Shown here piece by piece: positions 30,101 through 36,145 of a stretch of DNA of 62,266 bases. The stretch's first letter is position 1; the number at the start of each line of letters is the position of its first letter. Location of the stretch: assembly GCA_002371705.1 (NCBI GenBank), contig DFGI01000034.1, forward strand, positions 1,656 to 63,921. The letters are read 5' to 3'. The translations under genes and the position numbers were made by a program. The notes under the pieces were generated by a model. That model was given only the letters and a program-made list of their open reading frames with translations, was not told the DNA's origin and did no database searches. The DNA comes from Bacteroidales bacterium UBA3754 (lineage in GTDB: Bacteria; Bacteroidota; Bacteroidia; Bacteroidales; UBA1715).

Positions 30101-33097
30101 CTGACATCTTGCACCAGATGGGAAATTTGCTGTTGCGGAATATACAATACTCCCCTTTTGTTTAATTCTCAACATTGGGATTTTCCATTCCACAACATCT
30201 CTTCCATCAGCAAGTTTATAGGTACGCCACGTTGCACCACTACTTGATAACGGACAATTTCCTTGAAAAGCGACAAAAGTTAAGCCCTTGGGTAAAGTAT
30301 CGACAATCACAACATTTTCGGCATCACGACCAGCCATAGGACCTGTTCCCAAAATACGTCGCCACGTATAACCATCAAATTCTTCGACTAAAATATTAGG
30401 AACTGTATATCGAGGTGTTTCACAGATTGATGGAATATATTCATTCAAGTCTTTCCTTACAGAAGCACCTGTTGTAGGGTCTATTTCTTGCCAACTTGGC
30501 GACACAGGAAAATATAGACCATCATCAGCATCAGTAATATTCGCATTATATGACCAATCATCGGTGGCATCAAAATCTTTATAATTTGGTGTCAAACGTC
30601 CAAATACACGCAAAGGTTCAGCACCACCACGATGAACACGAGACCCCATTCCATAGTAATTACTGATATGTCCTGTACTTGTAACAAGAAGTGGAGCAAA
30701 CTTCAACATCAACCTCTGATTCCAACGGCCATATTCGTCACTACCTTCTACCACATCTTCACGAGAAAGAGTGATATTATCTGAACTAGTTCTACGTCCT
30801 TCATAACAATCTGAAGCCCACGTCCAACCATTTGCACAACCGGCATCACCATTTAAACATTTATATGACGCATCAAACAAATAATATGAAATACGATAAT
30901 TTCCATAGTTTATATATGGTTCTATTGCATCATTATACAACCTAAACCGTAATTTTAATTGATTTGATGATATTGCATTTGAAACCGCAATACCTACGCG
31001 TGGGCGACCGCCATCAAGCCAACCTGCTTCTGATGAGTTTTCAAAATTTATCGTATAAACCACATTGTTTTCTGGATTTACTTGTTCTCGATTCGCTATT
31101 TTCTCTATTAAAAGAGAACGCTTAATTACATCAACACAGTTACGTTGCATCGTTGGAGTAACCGCATTGGGATATTCATTTGATGTCCAGCCTAAACCAT
31201 TTGAACAAGATATACTGGCTGTTGTACAATATCTCCCTGATGCATTGGGACCTATTTTTGCTTCGTAAGAAACGCGTCCTTTAGTAACATCCAATGCACC
31301 TGTTTTGAATCCAGGAACCATTCCAATATTCCATGTAACAGTATGTGTAGCAGCATCGTAAACACCACCACGATCGGCACTCACAAAGATAAAATCGTCG
31401 GGAACGTGTTCTACAATTGTCACATTTTGTGCATCGACAGAGCCATAGTTTCTATAATCGAGATGATACGTTATCTGATCGCCTGTATAAGCACACGAAA
31501 CACTATCTTCAACTACTCGATATATTTTCATATTTGGTTGAGCAACCATTTTACTTGGAGCCAGATGATTACCTGTTGCAATCAACATACCTAACAATCG
31601 GAACCAACCATGGAAATAAACAGGCACACTCGTTAAATATCCATCTCCACCAGTTTTAACATCCCATTCAATATTACATTGACGATATAGTAAACCAGCA
31701 AGATCTAAATCTTGAGCATTTATGGCGGATGGCATACCTGTTCCTGGAACCCAGTTTAATGTAAATGTAGAAACAGGAGAGATTCCATTGGGCATAACTT
31801 CCCAGTTTAATGTTGAAGGTCCCTTATAGGAAACCGATGGACCACCTCCATATTCAGTACAGCCTATATTACCCCAGTCCTGTGGGCTATTCATATAACC
31901 AGACAATTGCTTGCTGGCTTTTAACTCATAATCATTAGAACCATTTTCTACTTTGTGTGTTGTTGGATTCCATGTATAAGTAGGAGTACCATGCCAAGTA
32001 TAATTCAATGCTGTACGCCACGCAGAGCGAAAACGTCCGCCTTGGTTTCCTGCAGCCAAAGTAACAACATTTGCATTACTAACCGTTGCTGTTTCTCCCA
32101 TAAAAATATTTTTGGGATTTTGCCCCGTCCAATTCCCTACCATCCAATCTGACGACGCTTCAGCTCGACGATATTGTTCTATTTCCCATTCATTCGTCTC
32201 ACCCTCTGACAACAAAGATTGCAACAAATCGTGAAATTCACGGAAATATGCAGGAGCACTATAGTCAGTATGCTGTTCCTGAGATCCACCAAATTCAGGA
32301 TATTTTGAAATACCATTTTCTACAAAATAATTCGCTGCTTGACTGGCCCAACCTGTAATTTCATTCCACGTATCACCATTTTTCATATAACCATCAAAAC
32401 CAATCTCACCAGTATTACTACGCTGAGGATTTTCGGTTGGGAAACGAGTACTCATCGCAACTAAACCACGAATTACGTCAATCATTTCTTTCTTATAGGA
32501 AATTGGATTTCCCAAAACATCATTAACACCCATATAATCACCCCACTGCATCCAAGCAATATACAGAGCAAGTGCAATATCAACGTCACCATCAGTAGCG
32601 GAATTGGCATTATCTTTCAACGCGTAATCACCGTATGCATAATTTGCTTCAAGAACAACTCCATCTATGTATCGTCTTTGCTTAACTCTGGCAACATCGT
32701 GGACACGCATCCACAATCCGTCGAACGAAGTTTTGTCACCCATAATTGCAGCGGCCAAAAGAGAATAACCGTCACCTTCACGACAATCGTACGGACAGCC
32801 CAAGTTACCCCGAATATATTTTACACCATTTAATTGTGTGCCCGTGTATGTCCATTCGTTTGCAAAAATTTGATACGCATCACGGATATCTTGTTCCATT
32901 TCCGCATGCACAACACCTTCAGGGTTTTTCGTTCCGAGGTTGTCCAAGTAATGGGAATCACCATACTCATACGCTAAAAACTGAGGGAACGGGAATCGAG
33001 GATTTCCAGAATTAATATGAACTGTTACTTCGTTCTGTGCGTTAGCGCACAAAACCATTAACACCGAGCTGAGAACAGCAAATATTTTATTTTTCAT
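21134..33097 (-). CDS. Giant T9SS type B surface protein with GH8-like head, DUF11 and about 30 Ig-like modules
   Basis: A 3987-residue exported protein. Order: signal peptide (1-20, ANAQ); a glycoside hydrolase family 8-like domain (about 30-510) with the acid E107 in REGDGYSLL and the TDGDVDIA segment at 168-175; three DUF11-like domains, the second and third split by inserts of about 230 and 165 residues (near 686-919 and 1066-1230), the later one concanavalin-like; roughly 30 Cys-containing Ig-like modules (about 1330-3780) of alternating types, some with VC-G...W(T/S)GPN-F and some with YC-G...LQWY; a PKD-like domain (about 3790-3870); and the gliding-type C-terminal domain (from FIPSAFAP near 3885) that directs T9SS export. 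A fibrous glycan-binding or glycan-degrading surface protein is inferred. Its own promoter and terminator make it a single-gene unit. Confidence 0.9.
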   Translation of the reverse strand: MKNKIFAVLSSVLMVLCANAQNEVTVHINSGNPRFPFPQFLAYEYGDSHYLDNLGTKNPEGVVHAEMEQDIRDAYQIFANEWTYTGTQLNGVKYIRGNLGCPYDCREGDGYSLLAAAIMGDKTSFDGLWMRVHDVARVKQRRYIDGVVLEANYAYGDYALKDNANSATDGDVDIALALYIAWMQWGDYMGVNDVLGNPISYKKEMIDVIRGLVAMSTRFPTENPQRSNTGEIGFDGYMKNGDTWNEITGWASQAANYFVENGISKYPEFGGSQEQHTDYSAPAYFREFHDLLQSLLSEGETNEWEIEQYRRAEASSDWMVGNWTGQNPKNIFMGETATVSNANVVTLAAGNQGGRFRSAWRTALNYTWHGTPTYTWNPTTHKVENGSNDYELKASKQLSGYMNSPQDWGNIGCTEYGGGPSVSYKGPSTLNWEVMPNGISPVSTFTLNWVPGTGMPSAINAQDLDLAGLLYRQCNIEWDVKTGGDGYLTSVPVYFHGWFRLLGMLIATGNHLAPSKMVAQPNMKIYRVVEDSVSCAYTGDQITYHLDYRNYGSVDAQNVTIVEHVPDDFIFVSADRGGVYDAATHTVTWNIGMVPGFKTGALDVTKGRVSYEAKIGPNASGRYCTTASISCSNGLGWTSNEYPNAVTPTMQRNCVDVIKRSLLIEKIANREQVNPENNVVYTINFENSSEAGWLDGGRPRVGIAVSNAISSNQLKLRFRLYNDAIEPYINYGNYRISYYLFDASYKCLNGDAGCANGWTWASDCYEGRRTSSDNITLSREDVVEGSDEYGRWNQRLMLKFAPLLVTSTGHISNYYGMGSRVHRGGAEPLRVFGRLTPNYKDFDATDDWSYNANITDADDGLYFPVSPSWQEIDPTTGASVRKDLNEYIPSICETPRYTVPNILVEEFDGYTWRRILGTGPMAGRDAENVVIVDTLPKGLTFVAFQGNCPLSSSGATWRTYKLADGRDVVEWKIPMLRIKQKGSIVYSATANFPSGARCQSDDEDIDNLAWIYADLNSPIADTATVTVTCAKVPEPIVPTTLSKTSSEETVAVNDEVTFTLKYEQTHGAIFNEAEKDASYWTQTAKGTISGGKATLAQPNNGEESKLTCKASKSKNMFAQFDASLTQYADVFFFVRDKITLKLNPQWDGINVDCIDNGTSLGTFSIAYDKSKPYHFALDITDNILRLWFSNASVDTSVSAQVTAEVRTLTPGCFGFYQTASGNNSFSNIHVHTDYAYNLKIVDDFPSELEFVSATDGGTYTNGKVVWTKEQGMDNPIPFGTKYTVSVTAKVKECSEKLINEGHVELLGHADDEIRAQAIVECGNNMPDPPIVEDVSYCQGDDADELTAIGENLQWYASNKTTKLPGAPTPSTADAVTTTYYVTQTVDGVESSKAPLAVVVHPKPSKPTIAANSPVCAGEELTISTLSMQNATYKWTGPNGFSSTNVGNTISSASVSDAGEYSVVVTSEFNCVSDEATKEVVVNPVPDKPEAKTSILYCKGQTAEVLTADGDNLQWYSSATATTALSEAPTPTTNVVKDVNYYVSQTVDGCESERLEILVSTVDKPDAPQITTNSPVCAGESLELGTSVDGTYEWTGPNNFTSDKQNLSIDDVTVDAAGTYSLVVTVGTCRSDEATKVIEVNPIPATPSPTNNGPKCEGEIATVSTANVSRAAYTWTSPSGTIYNDQSVTVTEAGEYSVVVTVAGCESAAGTTELVIYAKPEPPVVEDVQYCQGETAKRLTAEGTFLGWYENATGGFGVSSAPIPSTATTGTNTYYVTQKVNNCESDRAEIKVQTLEPPTKPVITVNSPVCAGDAISFETESQGTYTWSGPNAFNSTEQNPEIANAVAGSAGEYSLVVKVGNCTSEAGTATVVVNPIPSITFDPVANQCVDGAEVTLHATAMPSGGIGEFSGTGVSGTSFSPSQAGVGTHTITYTYTVNNCTATETIDIVVQDKPEVSFALPTTACASSDVIALVGNQTGGTFTAVPNIDLSAGFIPANATVKQEYTITYEYSDGVCSNSTSNKITVYDPQKPVGVDAAEVYTKVSSGTVPELSATGVNMIWYSDEALTTQVQTGDSYTPSETVVLDGDQGRIGTYTYYVVSTEEGCTSEATAVHLEILSCMVKTPKINSASVSVCEGETDPDKRIINVVTDAYGMVVRWYNTARELKQESSVVWTFDPELSEVGSNVFFVTAFDEDQNCESPFVSVIYAIRKLPTVSFNLPEEVCEGSEVIDFAPLKSQESGVVMSLWGDQGPETSFSPDRKGTYNFEYSYTDARGCTNSIEKQIVVHPLPDVRVNPIPDACEYDDPIDLSFYAEPIAGTFAGSGVTQNILFNPAAVTAGTTATLTYTYVDGKNCSKTQDFSINVVARPRVTFSDVPSLCVGGEKHDLLQYVTPTTGTFSGEYVDGTDFNPTTNGSHKVSYTVESNGCSTTVEKTIVVNELPVLTLETNDVACVNTGNVTPQLFPAGGTFKIDDEVATAINTETLAIGNHTLLYEYKDPSTKCENSLSKPLEIRKIESPVVADKTVVIGSADLTITATGNGGTLEWTDKQNGSKTTAPSISNPTSDYAGEWEYCVTESDGTCTSEPACMKFTVIWCPAQAPHVTVSGAYVNERWADVLYTEICASDEVPIFHVTGIEDGATINWYDGSTGNYVSVDSPEAYQNNAIKGKPGEYSMSVSQTTTGENGCTSIPTSVIVNIHENPQISINNDQLHFCDYDDRVKIEVSSGVYEGEFTFSGEAVVDGYFYPSLAETIGSAIPITVEFTDNSEIGCSTSESSRFYVHHVEPLTVQSPITQLESDYETVLSVTPDGNNKAVWYDDCGDGKSQLFVGSTYQTGLVGMNSENYGVTQRDRYGCESECAIIQVDRIKCPTPAPTVYVDQDQICATDEIPTFTASGLDDVEFTWYENGEIVGFDKTFTPSSLKGKAGEYTWMVTQTTTGANGCEGVGAPAALKIHQSPEIVVTISDVICMNEGVVVPQANLTGTQFAFDGAKVSVIDPTLYTPGTYKLAYAYYDPVTGCPAVESQYDCYTDDCMYKMIEIREIPKVVVNNTTSLIIAESFPISIASGHGGDYTWTDADGNVVGEGATMQHPYEVAVGSWKYCVTESDEVCTSDPACMTFTIIDCPVPAPKIVETNIIGCTNEPMKAMEAEDQGYMVRWYKEDDANTVQMTGLSYTPDDLTSAGVYKYYVTQADETCEGLPTMVTYELKTTELPIVDGLATLCENDELDLVADDVVSWYSEDPKTSSPVEESDVFTISYPEAGEYTVYAIRTDEYCSSDPLALSVTVNKIPAQPVVTTNNVCEGSKVVFNAVGTDIIWYQSGYEVEAGETYEVENVHAGEIAVQATQTIDGCTSPLTDDNEVVAVVYPIPERPTAVNRTICEDANIQSVQVQAYAETVTWYSDEELTTVIETGTTYMPKTKETQTYYVVQTENSCSSEPVAVTFTVQPNPEPVRFKQTTDIVSCEGSQVVIMTETSNTVYWYDSQDGFPIYTGRFFTIDNTEQGSYVYYAQQKDKYGCKSGLSAKKVIVKSAPTVAKIVQEDTICIYENQGMLIAERNNDDEAISWISPKGETLDIGDTLVVDDTMIDDAGVYLFRARTTNTTCSYETRKEIPLKFVVLPQPEAPKLTTESFCYTGEPVKLVAEGENILWYTPEGNMIAGCPYKKECNTYYIEAGTYDVYMTQNVNGCVSDTVANQFLISALPSPYIVGKSQLCANSNEVYVVTKTNESNFIDWTLTGNRVSYDMSNYSTGFVRSIDWIDPGVDTIFVIEKNKYGCMGKTEMVVEVVPVPDAQFITELLGQEGVVTFTNTSEPQILDEGDFSKEYHVDYYWDFGRFADSSNILENKKVFDREYPYGDHTVELTAINEFGCTAKYTEGFFVNVEHRLFIPSAFAPMSPGNEVRIFKPKGVNCKTFEIWIYDAWNNLVYYSSGVDERGAPIASWDGMVNGKMKEAGTYRYKILVTFEDHEEETMRVTQNAKPIYGNVMLMR

Positions 33098-33149
33098 GTC
33101 TTTTAGTTTCTATCAGTCATAAGACAATTCTACGCAATAAAAAGTTACA

Positions 33150-33169
33150 CATTTGTATTCCTACAAATG
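33150..33169 (-). other. 5' leader hairpin of the giant gene
   Basis: Perfect 8-bp inverted repeat catttgta/tacaaatg with a 4-base loop. It lies a few bases after the predicted transcription start, at the 5' end of a leader of about 70 bases. It could protect the long mRNA from degradation; this is inference. Confidence 0.5.
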
Positions 33170-33174
33170 AGGTT

Positions 33175-33205
33175 CAAAAGTACAAAATTCACGTTTGCCA
33201 CCAAA
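33175..33205 (-). promoter_or_regulatory. Promoter of the giant surface-protein gene
   Basis: Minus strand: -33 TTTG (33205-33202), a 19-base spacer, and -7 TACTTTTG (33182-33175). This is a full match to the Bacteroidetes sigma-ABfr promoter and the best in the window. Predicted leader about 70 bases. Confidence 0.8.
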
Positions 33206-33740
33206 ATTATTGGAAAGAAAATCGGAAAAAACTATACATATTTATAGTCCACACCTATTGTGCATTTATTAAAAACGGTATTCTGAGCTCCCTTCGTCTT
33301 ATTCTCCGCAGCCATAATCTTATAAAATATAACACGATTGCCTAAAAAAATCAATTATTTCTTGACTCTTGCACGGCGAATATTCATATTCGGATGTAAT
33401 TGTGGCATCGCGCAAGAAATCTTCGGGTGCAAACGGTACGTTCCGTTACGGTCCTCTGAATTTGCAGATTGTTGACGGACAGCTGCGACATATTATAAAA
33501 TAACTAATCACGTCATTCCGCGAAAAGAATGCAACTACCATTCCCCCACAATTCCAACGCAGGGCAATGCTATTTCTTTTATCACTGCACTATGTTGATT
33601 TTTTTAACACCAACCAGCTAAGTCGGAGTGTCGTACTGACAAATGTTGTCGTTTAGAGAAATAAAACGACTTCTTACAATACAATTAAATGTATTTCAAT
33701 CAAAAAAATCTACATTTAAGTGCAGTTTATCCATAATCTG
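33206..33740. other. Intergenic stretch between the giant gene and the efflux operon
   Basis: About 535 bases between two divergent promoters. It holds no complete gene. A plus-strand frame at 33366-33503 is open for 45 codons with coding-like composition (contains GTFRYGPLNLQIVDGQ) but has no start; a minus-strand frame at 33232-33354 of 40 codons ends in GVDYKYV. Both could be remnants of lost genes or chance. Confidence 0.4.
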
Positions 33741-33770
33741 TTTGAAATATTGTCGAAGTATTTACCTTTG
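33741..33770 (+). promoter_or_regulatory. Promoter of the efflux operon
   Basis: -33 TTTG (33741-33744), 18-base spacer, -7 TACCTTTG (33763-33770), 22 bases before the first ATG. Good Bacteroidetes promoter. Confidence 0.75.
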
Positions 33771-33792
33771 CACACGAAAAATAACAGTAGTA

Positions 33793-35076
33793 ATGAAAAA
33801 GAATGCTCTAATTGTAATTGCATTTGTAGCCATGGTGTCGTCGGCATTCGCGCAGGACGAGCAACTCAGCCTTTCGCTCAACGAGGCGAAAGATTATGCT
33901 GTGTCGCACAACCGTACGCTCCAAAATGCCTCGCTTGACGTACGAATTGCCGAAGCAAACCGCTGGCAAACAATATCGACAATGCTTCCACAAGTTTCCG
34001 CATCGTATGACTACAACAACATGTTGGGCTACGAAATGGAAATGATGGGAATGAAAATCGCCATGCCTCCGTACGGAACGCTTGGTTTGACGGCTTCGGT
34101 GGCGCTCACGGGTGCACAGATTGTTGGTATGCAGATGCAGAAAATCGCCATTGATATGTCGGACATTTCGCTCAAGAAAAGCGAACGCGACATACAATCA
34201 AGCGTAACAACAATTTATATGTCGATTCTCGCGATGGAATCAACGGTTGACTTGCTTGACCAAAATCTTGAAAACTTGAAGAAACTGCACGAAATGACTG
34301 AAAATTCAGTGAAGATAGGTGTTGCGGAACAAACTACCGCAGACCAACTTTTGGTGCAAGTTGCTACAATGCAAACGAGCATAAATTCAACAAAACGTTC
34401 GTTGGAAATGCTCTACAACTCGCTTATTCTTCAGTTGGGATGCGACGTTACGACAAAATTAGTATTGACCGAAAAAATCGAGAATTTGCTGAACGTTGAT
34501 TCGGCAATGGAACTGCTCAATACACAGTTTGAAATAGACAGCAACTACAACTACCAGTTGCTGAACAAAAATCTTGAACTATCGAAAAAACAAGTTCTTG
34601 CCGAAGAAGTTTCGTTCCTGCCGACGGTGAGCGCATTCTATCAATATAGCAACAAGCACTATTTCAGCGACGAAAAAACTATGGATATGACACCGCCAAA
34701 CGTGGTTGGCGTTTCGGTGAGCATTCCTCTATGGAAAAGCTGGCAACGGATGAGCAACGTGAAAGAGGCGAAAATTTCGTACAACAAGACACAAAATTCG
34801 TTTGAAACGACCAAAGACGGATTGCTCATTCAAGACAAGCAACTTCGCTACAACCTGACGTCGGCTTACGAAACGTACGAGACGCAACTAAGCAATCTTG
34901 ACGTGACGAAACGTGTGTTTGAAAATATGGCGATAAAATTCGAGCACGGTGCGGCTTCGAGTCTCGAAGTTACCAACGCAAGCACCAACTTGGTGTCGGC
35001 ACAAAGTAGCTACATCAACGCTATGTTGCAGTTAATCAACGCAAAAGTTGAATTGGAAGATTTACTTAATAAATAA
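33793..35076 (+). CDS. TolC-family outer-membrane efflux protein
   Basis: The 427-residue protein is the outer-membrane channel of a tripartite efflux pump. It has a signal peptide (to SAFAQ) followed by two repeated TolC-type halves of long amphipathic helices, starting LSLNEAKDYAVSHNRTL and later ALLN-like segments; the conserved LNLxxA-type opening and the C-terminal INAKVELEDLL segment are typical. The ATG at 33793 opens the signal peptide; the longer frame from 33643 has no sense upstream of the promoter. Its stop overlaps the frame that leads into the next gene, so the three efflux genes form an operon. Confidence 0.92.
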   Translation: MKKNALIVIAFVAMVSSAFAQDEQLSLSLNEAKDYAVSHNRTLQNASLDVRIAEANRWQTISTMLPQVSASYDYNNMLGYEMEMMGMKIAMPPYGTLGLTASVALTGAQIVGMQMQKIAIDMSDISLKKSERDIQSSVTTIYMSILAMESTVDLLDQNLENLKKLHEMTENSVKIGVAEQTTADQLLVQVATMQTSINSTKRSLEMLYNSLILQLGCDVTTKLVLTEKIENLLNVDSAMELLNTQFEIDSNYNYQLLNKNLELSKKQVLAEEVSFLPTVSAFYQYSNKHYFSDEKTMDMTPPNVVGVSVSIPLWKSWQRMSNVKEAKISYNKTQNSFETTKDGLLIQDKQLRYNLTSAYETYETQLSNLDVTKRVFENMAIKFEHGAASSLEVTNASTNLVSAQSSYINAMLQLINAKVELEDLLNK

Positions 35077-35099
35077 TGATACAAAGTGATTTTATAGAT

Positions 35100-36128
35100 A
35101 TGAAAAAGATTGTAAGAAACACGACACTCGCATTCGCAGCTTTAGCAATGGTTGGTTGCGGTCAAAAAGGGGAAACGGCACAAAGCGCTGAAAATGATTC
35201 GGTTGTACAAAAAGAAGTAGTAAAAGTTATTACGTTGCAAGAACAAACAATTGCAAAAAATCTCGACCTGACCACAACGCTCGAAGGTTACGAAACGATG
35301 AACATAGCACCTTCGGTGACTGGTCACATTGAAAAAATCCACGTGGAAGTCGGCGACAAGGTTCGTCGTGGTCAAAGTCTGGTGACAATGGACCAACAGC
35401 AATATATCAACGCAAAATTGAGCGTTGCGAATTTGACGACGGAAATGAAACGTGTCGAGGCATTGAAAGAAAGCGGCAACGTAACGCAACAAGTTTACGA
35501 CCAAACAAAACTGGGCTTCGACCAAGCTAAGCAAAGTCTTGATTTTCTTACGAAAAACACATTTGTGAAAGCCGATTTCGACGGTGTGATTTCTGCCCGT
35601 AACTTTGAAAATGGCGAACTTTACTCGGGAATGCCGATTTTGGTGCTTACGCAAATCAAGACATTGAAGGCGTTCATCAACGTGCCTGAAACGTATTTCC
35701 CAATTATAAAGGAAGGAATGAAAGTTGACGTGGTGTGCGAAATTTATCCCGACAGAAAGTTCGAGGGCGTGGTTGAAGTCATCTACCCTACGCTCGACGC
35801 AACGACTCACACGTTTAAATTGAAACTGAAGATTCCAAACGCAAACGAGGAACTTCGTCCGGGAATGTATGCCCACACGTCGTTGGCACTGGGACAAATC
35901 AACGCAATCGTGGTTCCTTACAACGCCGTGATGAAATTGCAGGGCTCGAACGAACGTTACGTATTTGTGAACGACAACGGCGTGGCTAAACGTATTACAG
36001 TAACTCTTGGTCAACGTTTCGACGACCAAGTGGAACTTGAATCAAACGAACTGAAAAAAGGTATGCAGCTCATCACCACGGGACAAGCCCGCTTGGTTGA
36101 CGGCTCACCAATTGAAATCGCAGAATAG
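35100..36128 (+). CDS. RND efflux membrane-fusion lipoprotein (MFP)
   Basis: A 342-residue periplasmic adaptor of an RND pump. The lipobox ends at GC in LAMVGCG, so it is a lipoprotein. Then follow the barrel-sandwich hybrid (VTGHIEKIHVEVGDKVRRGQ, the biotinyl-lipoyl-like half), a short helical hairpin (about 90-130), the second half (KADFDGVISARNFENGELYS) and the beta-barrel and membrane-proximal domains. I start at the ATG at 35100 because it gives a normal lipoprotein signal; the ATG at 35076 overlaps the TolC stop and adds eight residues. Substrate cannot be told from sequence. Confidence 0.92.
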   Translation: MKKIVRNTTLAFAALAMVGCGQKGETAQSAENDSVVQKEVVKVITLQEQTIAKNLDLTTTLEGYETMNIAPSVTGHIEKIHVEVGDKVRRGQSLVTMDQQQYINAKLSVANLTTEMKRVEALKESGNVTQQVYDQTKLGFDQAKQSLDFLTKNTFVKADFDGVISARNFENGELYSGMPILVLTQIKTLKAFINVPETYFPIIKEGMKVDVVCEIYPDRKFEGVVEVIYPTLDATTHTFKLKLKIPNANEELRPGMYAHTSLALGQINAIVVPYNAVMKLQGSNERYVFVNDNGVAKRITVTLGQRFDDQVELESNELKKGMQLITTGQARLVDGSPIEIAE

Positions 36129-36145
36129 TTAAAAAAGGAAAGACG

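Noticed and set aside
33366..33503. A 45-codon plus-strand frame as a gene
   Set aside because: It lacks a start codon, and frames of this length without stops occur by chance in AT-rich DNA; kept only as a note in the intergenic entry.
35142..36029. A 295-codon minus-strand frame
   Set aside because: It is fully antisense to the MFP gene, which has lipobox and lipoyl-type motifs; composition (His, Phe, Val-rich) is that of a reverse frame.
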